From Thiobacillus sp. UBA3361 (GTDB lineage: Bacteria > Pseudomonadota > Gammaproteobacteria > Burkholderiales > Thiobacillaceae): a DNA stretch of 64,000 nucleotides. The translations under genes and the position numbers were made by a program. Each line of letters begins with the position of its first letter. The stretch's first letter is position 1. The stretch covers positions 99,418 to 163,417 of the forward strand of contig DEQR01000027.1 in assembly GCA_002360535.1 (NCBI GenBank), written 5' to 3'. Under the pieces are notes generated by a model, which did no database searches, had not been told where the DNA came from, and was given only the letters and a program-made list of their open reading frames with translations. Of this stretch, positions 17,306 through 27,500 are shown piece after piece.

Positions 17306-20300
17306 ATGGACTTCCAGCTTCAACGCCTGGTCCTCATCGACTCGTTCAGCCCCGGCCGGGTCGTGATTTTCCCGCTGGAAGGTGGTGCGGTGCTGACCGG
17401 GCGCAACGGGCGTGGCAAGACGTCGCTGTTGCAACTGCTGCCGGTGTTTTTCGGCGAGAACCCGAACCGCATCGTTGGCACGGAGACCAACCGGCTCAAT
17501 TTCGCCGGCTATTACCTGCCGCGACTGACGTCCTACATCCTGTTCGAGTACCGTCGCCGCGATGTCGTCTGCCTGATGGCGATGCACACCAGCGAGAGCG
17601 GCGAGGAGATTCGCTACCGTTTCGTGCGCTCGGCGTACAAGCCGGAACTGTTCCTGCAACCGGACGGCCGCAACATCATTTCTTCGCGGGACATCTACGC
17701 CCACCTCAGACGGCTGAACCTGATCTGCAGCGAATCCCTGTCCTCGGTGGCCGAGTACCGCGCCATCATCCAGGGCAAGACCGGCACCGGTCGGGACCGC
17801 CAGCGGCAGCGCAGTCTGGCGGCGGATTTCGCCTTCGTCGGGAGCGGTCACCACCTGACCCATATGGAGAAGATCGTCAGCGGCATGTTTCTGCGCAAGA
17901 CGAACTTCGAGGATTTGCAGCGCATGGTGGTGTCCTGCATCGCCGAAGGGCCGGGCCAGATCGCGCTATCCACCGAGCGAAAGAAGATCGAGTCCTGGCC
18001 GGAACATTACGAGGCCTACCGGGAGGTGATGCAGGAAGCGGCACGCATGGAAGACGTGCTGGCGTCGGAATTGCGGCTACTGGCCAGCGAGGCGGAACTG
18101 GGGCGGCTGCATGCCCGCCTGCGTCGCCTGCATGACCATCTGGAAGAGGCGGGCCGGCGAAATCGTGAGAATCGGGAACGTCTGTCCCAGGAAGCGGACG
18201 CGGCCGAAGCGGTTGCCAGGCGCCAGATCGAACAGCTAGAGGGTGAGCGGGATACCGCCCGGCGCGAAGCGGAAGACCGGGAGGGGCGCGTTGTCGCGTT
18301 GCAAGACCAGGATCGCGAATATGTAAAGCGCGACCTGCCCGCCAAGGCGAAGCGGGTCGCCGACGAGCCGCGCCTGCGCGAGGAGTTGGAACAACGGAAT
18401 CAGCGCAAGCAGGCCCTGCTCGGGAAGCAACAGGACATTTCGATTCGTTACGACGGACTCCTGCTGGAACAACGGAAACGCTTCAACGAGGAATGGGAGC
18501 GGGCGCAGCGGGAACGCACGGTTCTGGAACAGGGCTTCAGCCCGCGTTTCCGCGACCTGGAACAGGCCAAGGATCAGGCTCTGGCGGCCCTGCGGGAAGC
18601 CCACCGCCTAGCCCGCGAGCAGGTGGATCAGCGGTTGCGGGCCGTACTGGGCGAAGAGGGCGGCTGGAAAGAGAAAGCCCGCAATCCCCAGGCGGCAACG
18701 GACATTCTGGCTGCCCACCAGGCTAAGCGCGATGCTGTTGCCCACGCGGTGAAGGCGCTGGAAGAAGCCCGGGCAGAACGACACCGGCTGGAAAAACTGC
18801 GCAACGATGCGCGCCTGGCTTTCGAGGAACAGGAGACGCGGCTGGGCCAGTTGCGCGGCCAGCATCAGAAGCAGGTGGACCGCTTGCAGGCGTTGCGCCT
18901 GCAACAAACGCCGGGGCCGGACAGCCTGCTCTATTTTCTGCGCAGCCAGCGTCCGGACTGGGTGTTCGACATCGCCAAGGTGGTGCGGGAAGACATTCTG
19001 GTGCGGGAGGATCTGGAACCCGAGTTGCTGGACGCCTTGCCCAGCCTCTATGGGATCGGTCTGGACCTGGAACGCCTGGATGCCCATCTGGCCGCCGATG
19101 AACAAGGCTTGCAGCGCGAGGCGGCGGAGGTCGAGGCGCGACTGCACGGTGCCGATGCGGCCATCGTTGAAGCCGGTAACGAACTGGACAAACGCAACCA
19201 GCTGCGGGAGGCGGCGCAGCAAGCACTCGCTTTGCAGGAAGCGGAAGTACAACGACAGGTCAGCCACCGCCAGAGCGCCCAGGAAGAAGAACAGGCTGCC
19301 GGCAAACAGGTGGAAAAGAGCCGCAAGGAGGCGGCCGCTGAAGCTCAGGCCACGCTGGCGGATTTGGGCAAACAAAGCGCCACCCTGCGCGGTGAGTTGC
19401 AGACCCTGGAGCAGGGACTGCGCGACGACGAGGGAGAACGGGTTCGTCGCTACACCTCGGAGCGTTCGGAATTGGAAGCCGAGCGCAAGCAGCTTCTGGA
19501 CGCGCATGACCACGCCCAGGCGGAACGCAAGACTGCCCACGAAGCGCAGTTGCGGACGATGCAGCAGGAGAAGGAACAAGCCCTGCGGGGGGCCGGGGTG
19601 GATACGGAAGCGCTGAGCCGCCTGGAGAAGGAGATCGGCGACCTGGAACGCGAGCTTCAGGAGGTCAGGGCCTGGCGCGAAGCGGTGGCCCAGTGGCAAC
19701 TGTGGTTGAAACAGGAATGGCCGCGCCGGGAAGGATGGGCTCAGGAAGCCGTCGCCGCACGACGTTCCGAGGCCGACAAAAAGGCGGCGCTGGCCAAGCT
19801 GTTGGCGGAACGGGAGGCCGCTCGGCAACGGGTGCAGGCGGAAGTGGCCGCTCTGGACAAGGCGTTCAAGCACCTGGAGCGGGAGCTGGACACCGTGCGT
19901 CAACGCCTGGCGCATGTCGCCGCTTATCCGCCGGATGCGGAGGAGCTGGGCCTGGCCTTCGATCCGGCCTGGACCCTGGAACTCCTGGCGTCACAGACCA
20001 ACGAGCGGCAGGGGGAAGTGAAGAGTGAGTTGGAAACCATCCGCAAGCACATCGGCGAGATCAAGCGCGTTTTTGTCGCCCGCCGCGACACGCCGCCAGA
20101 ACAGTTCTACGACGCCCACCGCCAAGCTTTGGGGCCAGATGCCTCGGAGCGGACCTGGATCGCCGCGTTCAAGTCCTGGTTCGCCAACGACCACGACCAA
20201 TACCGCCGCACCCTGCAAGTGGAGGCGAACCAGATTGCCGGCGCCATCGTCGCCTTCCATCGGGATATGGAAACCTTCCACCGCAAGGTGCAGCAGTTCA

Positions 20301-20920
20301 GCCGGGAACTGCAACAAAGCCTGGATGACAGCCTGTCCTTCGAGAGCATTTCCCGTGTCACGGTGCAGATCGTCTCGGTGATCCGGGAACTGGAATACTG
20401 GCAGGCCATCGATGGCATGGCCGAGGCGCATCGGGTTTGGCTGGGGCAAGAGGGCAATGAACTACCGCCGCCAGAATTCGCCGCCACACTGCGCGATCTG
20501 TTGTCGCATTGGGAAGTGCGGGAAGGTATCCGGGCGGAACTGGCCAGCCTCATCCGAATCCAGGGCGAGGTGGTGGAAAACGGCCAGACCCGAGTGTTCC
20601 GCAAGGCTGCCGACCTGGAGCGGGTGTCCTCCAACGGACTTTCCTACTTGATCCTGTGCGTGATCTTCATCGCCTTCATTAACCGCATCCGCCGCCATGC
20701 CCAGGTGCAGGTGGTGTGGGCGCTGGATGAATTGAAGGATCTGGACATCGGCAACATCGAGGCCCTGCTGGCAACCTTGCAGCGCAACGCCATCACTCTG
20801 GTGTCCGCCTTCCCGGACCCGGATGTGGACGTGCTGCGCCTGTTCCCACACCGCTTCAGCATCGAGGAAGGGCGCCGCCTGGTGGAAGTGCGGGTGATGG
20901 AGGAGAACGATCATGTTTGA
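17306..20920 (+). CDS. jetC: Wadjet/Mks condensin SMC subunit JetC (MksB-like)
   Basis: A ~1204-residue MukB/MksB-type SMC ATPase. Walker A is GRNGRGKTS (residues 32-40); two long heptad-rich coiled coils (e.g. ~250-480 and ~660-900) flank a central non-coiled, hinge-like region; the C-terminal head has the signature region RVSSNGLSYLILC and Walker B VVWALDEL with D1141/E1142. In Wadjet it is the loop-extruding motor that recognises small circular DNA for cleavage by JetD. ATG 17306 gives the conserved beginning (FQLQRLVLI); an in-frame GTG at 17291 has GAAGAG closely upstream and could be the true start. The stop overlaps jetB by eight bases. Here jetC comes first in the operon instead of third. 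Confidence 0.9.
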   Translation: MDFQLQRLVLIDSFSPGRVVIFPLEGGAVLTGRNGRGKTSLLQLLPVFFGENPNRIVGTETNRLNFAGYYLPRLTSYILFEYRRRDVVCLMAMHTSESGEEIRYRFVRSAYKPELFLQPDGRNIISSRDIYAHLRRLNLICSESLSSVAEYRAIIQGKTGTGRDRQRQRSLAADFAFVGSGHHLTHMEKIVSGMFLRKTNFEDLQRMVVSCIAEGPGQIALSTERKKIESWPEHYEAYREVMQEAARMEDVLASELRLLASEAELGRLHARLRRLHDHLEEAGRRNRENRERLSQEADAAEAVARRQIEQLEGERDTARREAEDREGRVVALQDQDREYVKRDLPAKAKRVADEPRLREELEQRNQRKQALLGKQQDISIRYDGLLLEQRKRFNEEWERAQRERTVLEQGFSPRFRDLEQAKDQALAALREAHRLAREQVDQRLRAVLGEEGGWKEKARNPQAATDILAAHQAKRDAVAHAVKALEEARAERHRLEKLRNDARLAFEEQETRLGQLRGQHQKQVDRLQALRLQQTPGPDSLLYFLRSQRPDWVFDIAKVVREDILVREDLEPELLDALPSLYGIGLDLERLDAHLAADEQGLQREAAEVEARLHGADAAIVEAGNELDKRNQLREAAQQALALQEAEVQRQVSHRQSAQEEEQAAGKQVEKSRKEAAAEAQATLADLGKQSATLRGELQTLEQGLRDDEGERVRRYTSERSELEAERKQLLDAHDHAQAERKTAHEAQLRTMQQEKEQALRGAGVDTEALSRLEKEIGDLERELQEVRAWREAVAQWQLWLKQEWPRREGWAQEAVAARRSEADKKAALAKLLAEREAARQRVQAEVAALDKAFKHLERELDTVRQRLAHVAAYPPDAEELGLAFDPAWTLELLASQTNERQGEVKSELETIRKHIGEIKRVFVARRDTPPEQFYDAHRQALGPDASERTWIAAFKSWFANDHDQYRRTLQVEANQIAGAIVAFHRDMETFHRKVQQFSRELQQSLDDSLSFESISRVTVQIVSVIRELEYWQAIDGMAEAHRVWLGQEGNELPPPEFAATLRDLLSHWEVREGIRAELASLIRIQGEVVENGQTRVFRKAADLERVSSNGLSYLILCVIFIAFINRIRRHAQVQVVWALDELKDLDIGNIEALLATLQRNAITLVSAFPDPDVDVLRLFPHRFSIEEGRRLVEVRVMEENDHV

Positions 20921-21530
20921 ACAGGCCATGACCCTGCTGCTTTCCGGCCAGTTCATCTGCGCCGTCAGCCAGCCCGATGCCTACCGCTTTCTCCAGGACG
21001 AAGCCAACCGCAAGGAAGTGGAAGCTTTCCTGAACAGACTGGGCCGACGGCTGGTCAGCACCAAGCACGGCAGCGCATGGTATGTGGCCTTCAACCGTCT
21101 GGATCCGGAGCAGCGCAAGGGGATCCGTGAGGAATACGTCGAGATCAAACACAACCTGCGGCTGGTGGTGGGGTTCTTCGTCCATGTCATGCAGGCCTTG
21201 GGACGCGAGGAGTTTCTCGCGCCCGGCAGCGTCATCGAGACGCACCGTCTTATCGCCGCCATCGACGAGAATGCCAGCCTGCGCAATGAACTCCAGACCC
21301 TGGTCAACCTGGGCAAGGCCAGCAGTGATGGCACCCTGCGCAGTGCCCTGGAACGCTTGTTGAAAAAAATGCGCGACGAGGGCTATCTGGTGCTGGCCAA
21401 CCCGGAACGTGAAATCTACGCAGTCACCGGCAAGGTCGAGTATCTGCAGGAGGTGGTGGATTTCCTCATGGTGCATGAGTCGGTGCAGGAAGATGTGGAG
21501 GAGACGCCGGAAACCGGTAGCCTGCTATGA
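20913..21530 (+). CDS. jetB: Wadjet subunit JetB (MukE/MksE-like, DUF4194)
   Basis: A 205-residue KITE-type winged-helix subunit. Its size, the N-terminal helix (MFEQAMTLLLSGQFICAVSQP), the central FNRLDPEQRKGIREEYVEIK segment and the wing-like ERLLKKMRDEGYLVLANPERE agree with the DUF4194/MukE family. In Wadjet two copies bind JetA and DNA beneath the SMC heads. The ATG sits within the end of jetC, preceded by GGAGGAG, and its stop overlaps the jetA start (ATGA at 21527). Both overlaps indicate tight translational coupling of a complex-forming set. Confidence 0.9.
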   Translation: MFEQAMTLLLSGQFICAVSQPDAYRFLQDEANRKEVEAFLNRLGRRLVSTKHGSAWYVAFNRLDPEQRKGIREEYVEIKHNLRLVVGFFVHVMQALGREEFLAPGSVIETHRLIAAIDENASLRNELQTLVNLGKASSDGTLRSALERLLKKMRDEGYLVLANPEREIYAVTGKVEYLQEVVDFLMVHESVQEDVEETPETGSLL

Positions 21531-22846
21531 GCACGTCATCCGATTTGGTCATCAAATATCTGGAGACACTGCACCGCCAGCGCGCAGTGCTGGCCGAGGC
21601 CTACCATCGGGGCAGCGTTGGCAAATCGGACGACAACGCCCGCGCGATCTATGAACTTCAGCAGAACCGCGCCCTGGTGCCGTTTACCCAGGACAGCTAC
21701 CGTCTGGCTTCTTCTCTGGCCCGCCACCTGGACGAGGTGTTGCAGAAAGAGCGGATGTATGCCGTCGTCGGTGCCAATATCGCCGAGTTGGCGGCGCGCC
21801 TGCCTTACCTCATCGACGAAGCCCAGAAGGCCCACCTGGAGGGTCGCCAGGAGGACGCGGACAGCTATGCGGACAACTTCAATGCCGCCGTTTTCGACCT
21901 GGCGGACAGCATCTCCAACGCCCTGCAATACCTGCGCATGCTGGCGGACAACCGCTTCGCCAACGTCAGCACCCTGGCGGAGAAACAGCGCCAGAATGAG
22001 TATTACATCGGCCGGGCAGAACGCATCAGCGAAGCCCTGCGCCACTTGCAAATGGAAGACCTGGCGGAGTCCCTTGAAGATCGACCAGGTTGCGAGTCCC
22101 TGGCCGTGGCCTTCCGTTCCCAACTGGCGGGACGTTTGCCGGAATGGCGCGCTTCCCTGCTGGACATCACCGACATCCTCAAGTCTTACCTTTACCGCTT
22201 GCGTCAGGTGGAGCCGGCGGCTCGGCGATTGCGCGCCTTCGCCCAGTTCCTCAAGCGCAATCCGGACTATGTGGCGCCGGATGTGGACGAGATGGCCGAG
22301 CCCCCCGCATGGGCGCTGCGCGCCAAGCCGGTGAAGATGAAAGCCCGGCCGGACCTGTCGGATTCCGCCATCAGTGAAGCGCTGGCTGACCTCGCCCGTT
22401 CCCTGCCCGCCGCCAGGATCGTGGTGAAGCGGGAAGCGAAACTGGGCGTGTTGGCGGAAGACGGCGCCGCACCGTCCACCAGCGTGGCCATCACCCCAAA
22501 GCCTTACCAACAGGCTTTCGCCGGCTATCTGTCTGCCGCTGCCGCCAGCGATGAGCCGCTCTCCGCGATGGCCTGGAAAATGTCGGAACCCGGCTTCGAC
22601 GATCTGCCCTCCGACATCTGGCTGCATTGCGTGCTGTACGAGGCCGCCATGGAGCGGCACCGGCTCGACAAATTCCTATTCGAGCGCGTGGAGGCCATGC
22701 CGGACCATCCCCTGTCCGGCAACATCGTGGTTCGCGACGTGCTGGCGCGGCGGGCGGAGAGTGGTGTCCCCGGCTCAGAAACAACGCCCAAGCCTCCCCC
22801 CGGGGGGGGCCAAGTCAATCTTGGGGCGGCCCGGCGATTGACTTGA
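21527..22846 (+). CDS. jetA: Wadjet kleisin subunit JetA (MukF/MksF-like)
   Basis: A 439-residue mostly helical protein positioned and sized as the kleisin that bridges the SMC heads. The N-terminal part has MukF/MksF-like helices (LVIKYLETLHRQRAVLAEAY ... LVPFTQDSYRLASSLARHLD), then a long helical middle (LADSISNALQYLRMLADNRF) and a C-terminal winged-helix-like segment (DDLPSDIWLHCVLYEAAMER). Family assignment rests mainly on synteny with jetB, jetC and jetD. The last ~20 residues (rich in P and G) come from a GC-rich palindromic segment and look like an added tail. It overlaps jetB by four bases; jetD starts nine bases after its stop. Confidence 0.85.
   Translation: MSTSSDLVIKYLETLHRQRAVLAEAYHRGSVGKSDDNARAIYELQQNRALVPFTQDSYRLASSLARHLDEVLQKERMYAVVGANIAELAARLPYLIDEAQKAHLEGRQEDADSYADNFNAAVFDLADSISNALQYLRMLADNRFANVSTLAEKQRQNEYYIGRAERISEALRHLQMEDLAESLEDRPGCESLAVAFRSQLAGRLPEWRASLLDITDILKSYLYRLRQVEPAARRLRAFAQFLKRNPDYVAPDVDEMAEPPAWALRAKPVKMKARPDLSDSAISEALADLARSLPAARIVVKREAKLGVLAEDGAAPSTSVAITPKPYQQAFAGYLSAAAASDEPLSAMAWKMSEPGFDDLPSDIWLHCVLYEAAMERHRLDKFLFERVEAMPDHPLSGNIVVRDVLARRAESGVPGSETTPKPPPGGGQVNLGAARRLT
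22790..22845. repeat. GC-rich palindromic element at the jetA/jetD boundary
   Basis: The arms CAAGTCAATC (22811-22820) and GATTGACTTG (22836-22845) are perfect inverted repeats around a 15-base GC-rich spacer, immediately preceded by the run CCTCCCCCCGGGGGGGG. The element supplies the last codons and the stop region of jetA and ends just before the jetD ribosome site (GAGAGG). It could be a mobile palindrome of the same broad kind as the one in the methylase gene, or an RNA hairpin tuning jetD expression. Confidence 0.65.
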
Positions 22847-22854
22847 GAGGACGC

Positions 22855-23691
22855 ATGGAAAAACAACTGGTCAAAGTGCTGCTGCGCGTCGTGCAGTCAC
22901 AGGAAGAGCGCTTTGCCGGCTCGAAAACCCTGCGCGGCTTTCTCGACGACTACCACATTGGCTGGACCAAGGGCGCTACCTGCTGCTTCGACGCACCGGC
23001 CAAGGCCCGCATCCGGGAATTGCTGCTGGCTCAGGGCATCGCACCGGAGACACCGCCGGATGCCTGGGACGGACTGACGCGGTCGGAAAGCCTGGCCCTC
23101 GGCCGCAACGAGAAATGGGCCGGTGGTCTGGCGCGGCGGGATCGGGTCGCCTTGAAGGCACTGCCCGGCCGGCCACTGCTAATCGGCCACGAGTCCATCT
23201 TGCTGCCGCCGCGTTGTCACCTGGAAGCAGATGCCCTGGAAGTTGCCGGTGAGGTCCGTCACGACACGATCTTGCTGGTGGAAAACTGGGAATGTTTCGA
23301 CCGCATCCATGAGGTTAGTCTCGATTTCAGCGCTGCCGGCGGTAACCCCCTGGTATTGTGGCGAGGTGGCAATGGCGAAGCCCGCGCTGACGCCTCGAAA
23401 GAGTTTATGAGAGCGCTGAATCGGCCGGTGTGGGCCTTCGTCGATTACGACCCCGCTGGCCTGGTGATCGCCGCGACCCTACCCGGTTTGCAGGGCATCG
23501 TCGCCCCGAAGGCCGCGGTCCTTGCCGAATTGCTGGAAGAGCGTGGCCTGGAAGATCGCTACCGCACGCAACTGCCTGCCGCCGCACCTAGCCTTGATCG
23601 CTCTGGACATCCGGCGGTCGCCTTTCTGTGGTCGTTGCTCCGGCACGCTGGAAGGGCGTTACCGCAGGAGATATTCATCGGTTTGGGCTAA
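22855..23691 (+). CDS. jetD: Wadjet TOPRIM nuclease JetD (MksG-like, DUF3322/DUF2220)
   Basis: A 278-residue protein with a C-terminal TOPRIM domain: the glutamate motif ILLVENWECF (E143) and the DxD motif AFVDYDPAG (D197, D199). In Wadjet/MksBEFG this subunit cuts closed circular plasmid DNA held by the SMC complex. It is shorter than the usual ~350-400 residue JetD proteins, mainly at the N-terminus, so it may be a compact type. ATG 22855 is chosen because GAGAGG precedes it by four bases and because upstream codons overlap the jetA palindrome. It is the last gene of the operon. Confidence 0.85.
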   Translation: MEKQLVKVLLRVVQSQEERFAGSKTLRGFLDDYHIGWTKGATCCFDAPAKARIRELLLAQGIAPETPPDAWDGLTRSESLALGRNEKWAGGLARRDRVALKALPGRPLLIGHESILLPPRCHLEADALEVAGEVRHDTILLVENWECFDRIHEVSLDFSAAGGNPLVLWRGGNGEARADASKEFMRALNRPVWAFVDYDPAGLVIAATLPGLQGIVAPKAAVLAELLEERGLEDRYRTQLPAAAPSLDRSGHPAVAFLWSLLRHAGRALPQEIFIGLG

Positions 23692-23872
23692 TTGGTGCGG
23701 GGGCTTTTTACCGATGAGGAAGCAGCCTGATGTTCAAGAAGAGCTGAGGTGCGGCGGGTCATCTACATTGAAATCATGATTTGCGGAGCGGCAAGGTCTT
23801 GCAAGCCCATACGCAGACTTCTGACAATCGCGATGAATTTTCGGGCTTGAAAGATATAGGGAGTGAAGGAAT

Positions 23873-24160
23873 ATGAAGCGGTACTGGGCGTTGCTGATCA
23901 TCACCTACTTTGGTTTGACGTCAATGGTCTTGGCGAGTGATTCAACTGCAGAGGTCGCCGCTTGCAAGCTCTCCCTCCAGGACATGCTGCGCCAGCCCAA
24001 GGACAAGCCGCTTGTACTGACCGAGACCATGATGAACTGCGGCAAGCATGGCCAGCATTCCCTGGAGGCGTTCTACGGACAGGGCTGGCGGCTGATTCAG
24101 GTATTCAGCGATGAGGGTGCGGGTGCCCGTGTCGCCATCTTCGAGCGCATGCGCCAGTAG
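23873..24160 (+). CDS. Small exported protein of unknown function
   Basis: A 95-residue protein with a clear signal peptide (MKRYWALLIITYFGLTSMVL, cleavage after LAS or just before). The mature part has two cysteines (AACKLSL and MMNCGKH) that could form a disulfide, and ends in ARVAIFERMRQ. No family is recognised. It lies between the Wadjet operon and the 3' end of the transfer operon, transcribed toward traG, and is followed 17 bases later by a small membrane-protein gene, so the two probably form a mini-operon. Confidence 0.65.
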   Translation: MKRYWALLIITYFGLTSMVLASDSTAEVAACKLSLQDMLRQPKDKPLVLTETMMNCGKHGQHSLEAFYGQGWRLIQVFSDEGAGARVAIFERMRQ

Positions 24161-24177
24161 AAAAAGGAATTCAGATC

Positions 24178-24555
24178 ATGACTCTCAAACCGATTACCGT
24201 GGCCAGCCTGGTCGCCATGGCATGGATCGCCCTGGTGGCCTTCTATGTGCTGAACGGTCTAGGCCCTCACGGTTATATCGATGGCGTTGCCGATGCGGTG
24301 TGGACGGCACTCGTCTGGCTTGTGGCCGGGGGCTTCGTCCTGGGCTGGCTCGTTCGCCGGCTCCGTCCTGACACTGGCAGGCTGCGTGCTGTCGGTCGGG
24401 TGGGCGCGGCTGGTCAAGACGCTACGGCGCAAAGCGATGCCGTATCGGCTGATGGGTGGCCCGGCGGACGGGATGAAGCCGGCCAGGAGGAGGATCCCTA
24501 CTGGAATCCCACCTATGCCACCTCGGTCAACAACGCCTGGCGGCATGGCCACTGA
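24178..24555 (+). CDS. Small inner-membrane protein next to traG; candidate entry-exclusion protein
   Basis: A 125-residue protein with two predicted membrane segments (ITVASLVAMAWIALVAFYVL and WTALVWLVAGGFVLGWLV) followed by a polar C-terminal tail. AAAAAGGA precedes the ATG at a good distance. It converges on traG, stopping seven bases before the traG stop. In F-like and SXT/R391-like elements the entry-exclusion gene lies beside traG and encodes a small inner-membrane protein; position, size and topology fit that role. This is inference from context only. Confidence 0.6.
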   Translation: MTLKPITVASLVAMAWIALVAFYVLNGLGPHGYIDGVADAVWTALVWLVAGGFVLGWLVRRLRPDTGRLRAVGRVGAAGQDATAQSDAVSADGWPGGRDEAGQEEDPYWNPTYATSVNNAWRHGH

Positions 24556-24562
24556 AGGGTGA

Positions 24563-27500
24563 TTACCGTTCCGTGGCTGCCGCCCGGGCCTCGATGTATT
24601 CGGCCACACCCTTGATCTGACGCTCGCTGGGCTGCTGTGTGGCCCCCAAGTGCTCGATCTGGGCGCGGACGGTGGGATCGGCGGCCGACAGATGATGGAT
24701 GCGTTCCATCACTTCCTCCGGGCTCTTGGGGGCCAGGATACCCAGGGCGGTCCTCAACGGTGCCAGGGGGCCGTGTTCATCCTTCACCGCCTGGTTGGCC
24801 AGAATGGCGACACCGGCTTGGTATTTCTGCCCCGCCTCGCTGGCCTGGTACTGCCTGAAGGCCGCCTGTTCATCGGCGCTCACCCGCGCGATAGTGGGTT
24901 TGAGCTCAGGAGCTGATCCGGGCGGTGCCGGTTGCCGTCCCCGCACATATTGCTCATGGGCGGCGTGCCGGGTATCCAGTTCGGACCACCCCTCGGTCAG
25001 CAACCGATTGCGATCCCCGACCCCCTGACCGAAGACTTCATCCGGCGCACGCGGAGCGCCAATGGTGCCGTCCTGGGTGAGGTGGGCCGAACCCTCCCCA
25101 CTTGCCGTCCAGGCTGCATGGGCCTCGTTCACCAGGGCACGGAAGCGGGCGGGATCGGTCTGGCGGATATCTGCCAGGGCGGCAGGGCCGATGCCCTGGC
25201 CGGCCGCGTAGGCTTGCACCCATGTGTCAAGGTCGTGGCGGGACTGGTCCTGGGTGGATAGAGAGCGTTCCCGCGACTCCGATGCCGCGTCCCGCAAACC
25301 CGCTTCCATGCTGCGTGCCTCCTGCACAGTGAAACCCCGGTCCAGGCGGGCGGTGAAATCCTCTGCCGCCGCTTTCACGCCACGGTCACCCGTCTGGGCC
25401 GAAATCGAGCGGGAAGCCTGGCGCAACACCTCGGCCGCCTGCTCCCGATTGAGGCCAAATCGATTGTTGGCTCCGGTGGCCGCCGTATAGGCCAGCTCCG
25501 CCACGCCCGCCGCTTCGATGCCGACCCCCGCCCTGGGCCCGAAGGCGCCTCGGGTGCCCACTGATGTGACTGGTTCGGGCTGAAGTCCGGCCGGCACGCC
25601 CTGGGCTGGCAAGATAGTGCCGGGCTTGGGTACCAGGTTGGGGTTGTGGGTCTGGCTTTGGCTGCCCACGGTACCGGCCTGGGCATCGAACCCGGCCCGG
25701 CTGGTCACCTGTCCCCGTTCCGCCTGCCGCGTCAGTTCTTCCGCCCTCATTTCCGCCCCGGCCTGGCCTTGGCTGCCGGCACCCCAGGTCTGGCCATAAC
25801 CGGACCGGGTCTGCCAATCCCGATTCACCGCCTGGGTCAGCTCGCGCATGAAGCGTGCGCTGTCCGACTCGCTGTAGTGGCTCGCATCAGCCTTGGTGAC
25901 GCTGCTGCCATACACCTGCCCGGCCGTGGCGCCGTGTTCGCTGCGGCTGGTACTCGCGGAGCCGGTGCCGGCGCTGGCGGACAACACCCCTCCCAGGCTG
26001 GTGGGGGTGGCCTGCACGACCGGCATGCCGGCGGCCAGGGTGTCTGCGTCCTGGCGCACCGACCCGGTGGCCTTGGTGGACTCGCGAAGGCTGGGGTCGG
26101 TGTGCCGGTAGCCGCCTGCCGCGCCGCTGTCGATGCTTGGCCGGCTGCTCCAGCTGTTGGCCGTGGTGGTGCGCGCGGAGAAGGTATCGTAGCGCACGTT
26201 GCCCATGGCCAGGTTGCCCAGTCCAGCCTCGCCACCCGCCTTCTGGGCAGCGCTGGTGGCTGGTGCCATGAGCTGGCTGGCCAGGCCCGACATGGCCACC
26301 TCGCCGCCCTTGAGGATGGCGTAAGCCATCACCGGGATGAGCAGGGAGAACATCCCGGCCACCGCTTCGTCGCGCAGCAGGGTGTCCTCGATGTTGATGC
26401 TGTTGAGCAGGCTCAGCCCCGGCCCCGCTGGCACGCCGGCCAGGCCGCCGATCAATCCTGATGAGACGCCCGGTGCGGCGGCCAGGTGGGCGACGTACGA
26501 GGTGACTGCGTACAGCACCGGCCACAGCTCGATCCACACCATGGCCATGACGTAGGACTTGAGCACGATGCCGCCCTTGTGGCCGGCCATCAGCACCAGG
26601 ATGAGCACGATGGGAAAGATGGCGATGATGATGATCTGCACCACGTTGCGAATCTTGGGCAGCGCGCCTTCGGCCACCGCCGCCATGGTCAGGTAGGCCG
26701 AGTTGGCCGAGGCCTGGGCCTGGCTCTGGGCGATGGCCAGCTGCGCGGCCGAGGTGTTCTCCACCGCCGAGGCCAGGGTACCGGGGGCGTCGCGCCAGAA
26801 GTTGACCATGATGGCCTGGCGCACGAAGTCCACCGAGTTGGCGGTGGCCACCCGCATCAGCACGTCGGCCGCTGCCGGGATCTGGGCGGCCAGGAGCCCA
26901 TTGAGGACGGCCGGTGCGGCGGTGGTCGCCGCATCGGGGTTGATCAGCCGCGCCATGTTCAGGTGGGCGGCCTGCAGGGCGGCGGGCAGTCGGGTGTTGA
27001 GGTTCGTGTAGCCGTCCGGGCAGGTCAGGGTGCCCCCGTCGATCCACACCGCCCGGGCGGGGTTGGTGTCGCCCATCTCGCCCCAGATGTCCTCCGTCTT
27101 CATGAGGCCCTCCAGGCTCTTGTATCCGGTCAGCAGGTCCGGAGCCACGCAGGTCTTCACGTACTCCATCAGGTCGTTGTTGAAGCCCACGTCCAGCAGA
27201 TGCGAAGCCATGGCGCCACGAATGATGCGGCTGCCGAACAGCATGCCATTGCCGGTGAAGCGCACCTCCTGGGGCAGGGCGAACACCGTCTCGAAACTGC
27301 GGGTGAGCCAGTCCCCCACCTTGCTGGTGGCATGCGCGAAGAAGGCCAGGCCCAGGGGCACGTTGGCCACCACCCGGGGCACGCCGGCCACCGCCGTGCG
27401 GTCAACGATGACCACGTCGTCCTTGGGCAGGAACAGCACCCCATAGAAGAAGGTGAGGAAGAAGATCCAGACCATGGGTTCCTCGGCCCGCAGCCGGGCC

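Noticed and set aside
18608..19915. Minus-strand frame of ~435 codons
   Set aside because: Shadow of the JetC coiled coil; repetitive Leu/Gln composition follows from the heptad codons on the other strand.
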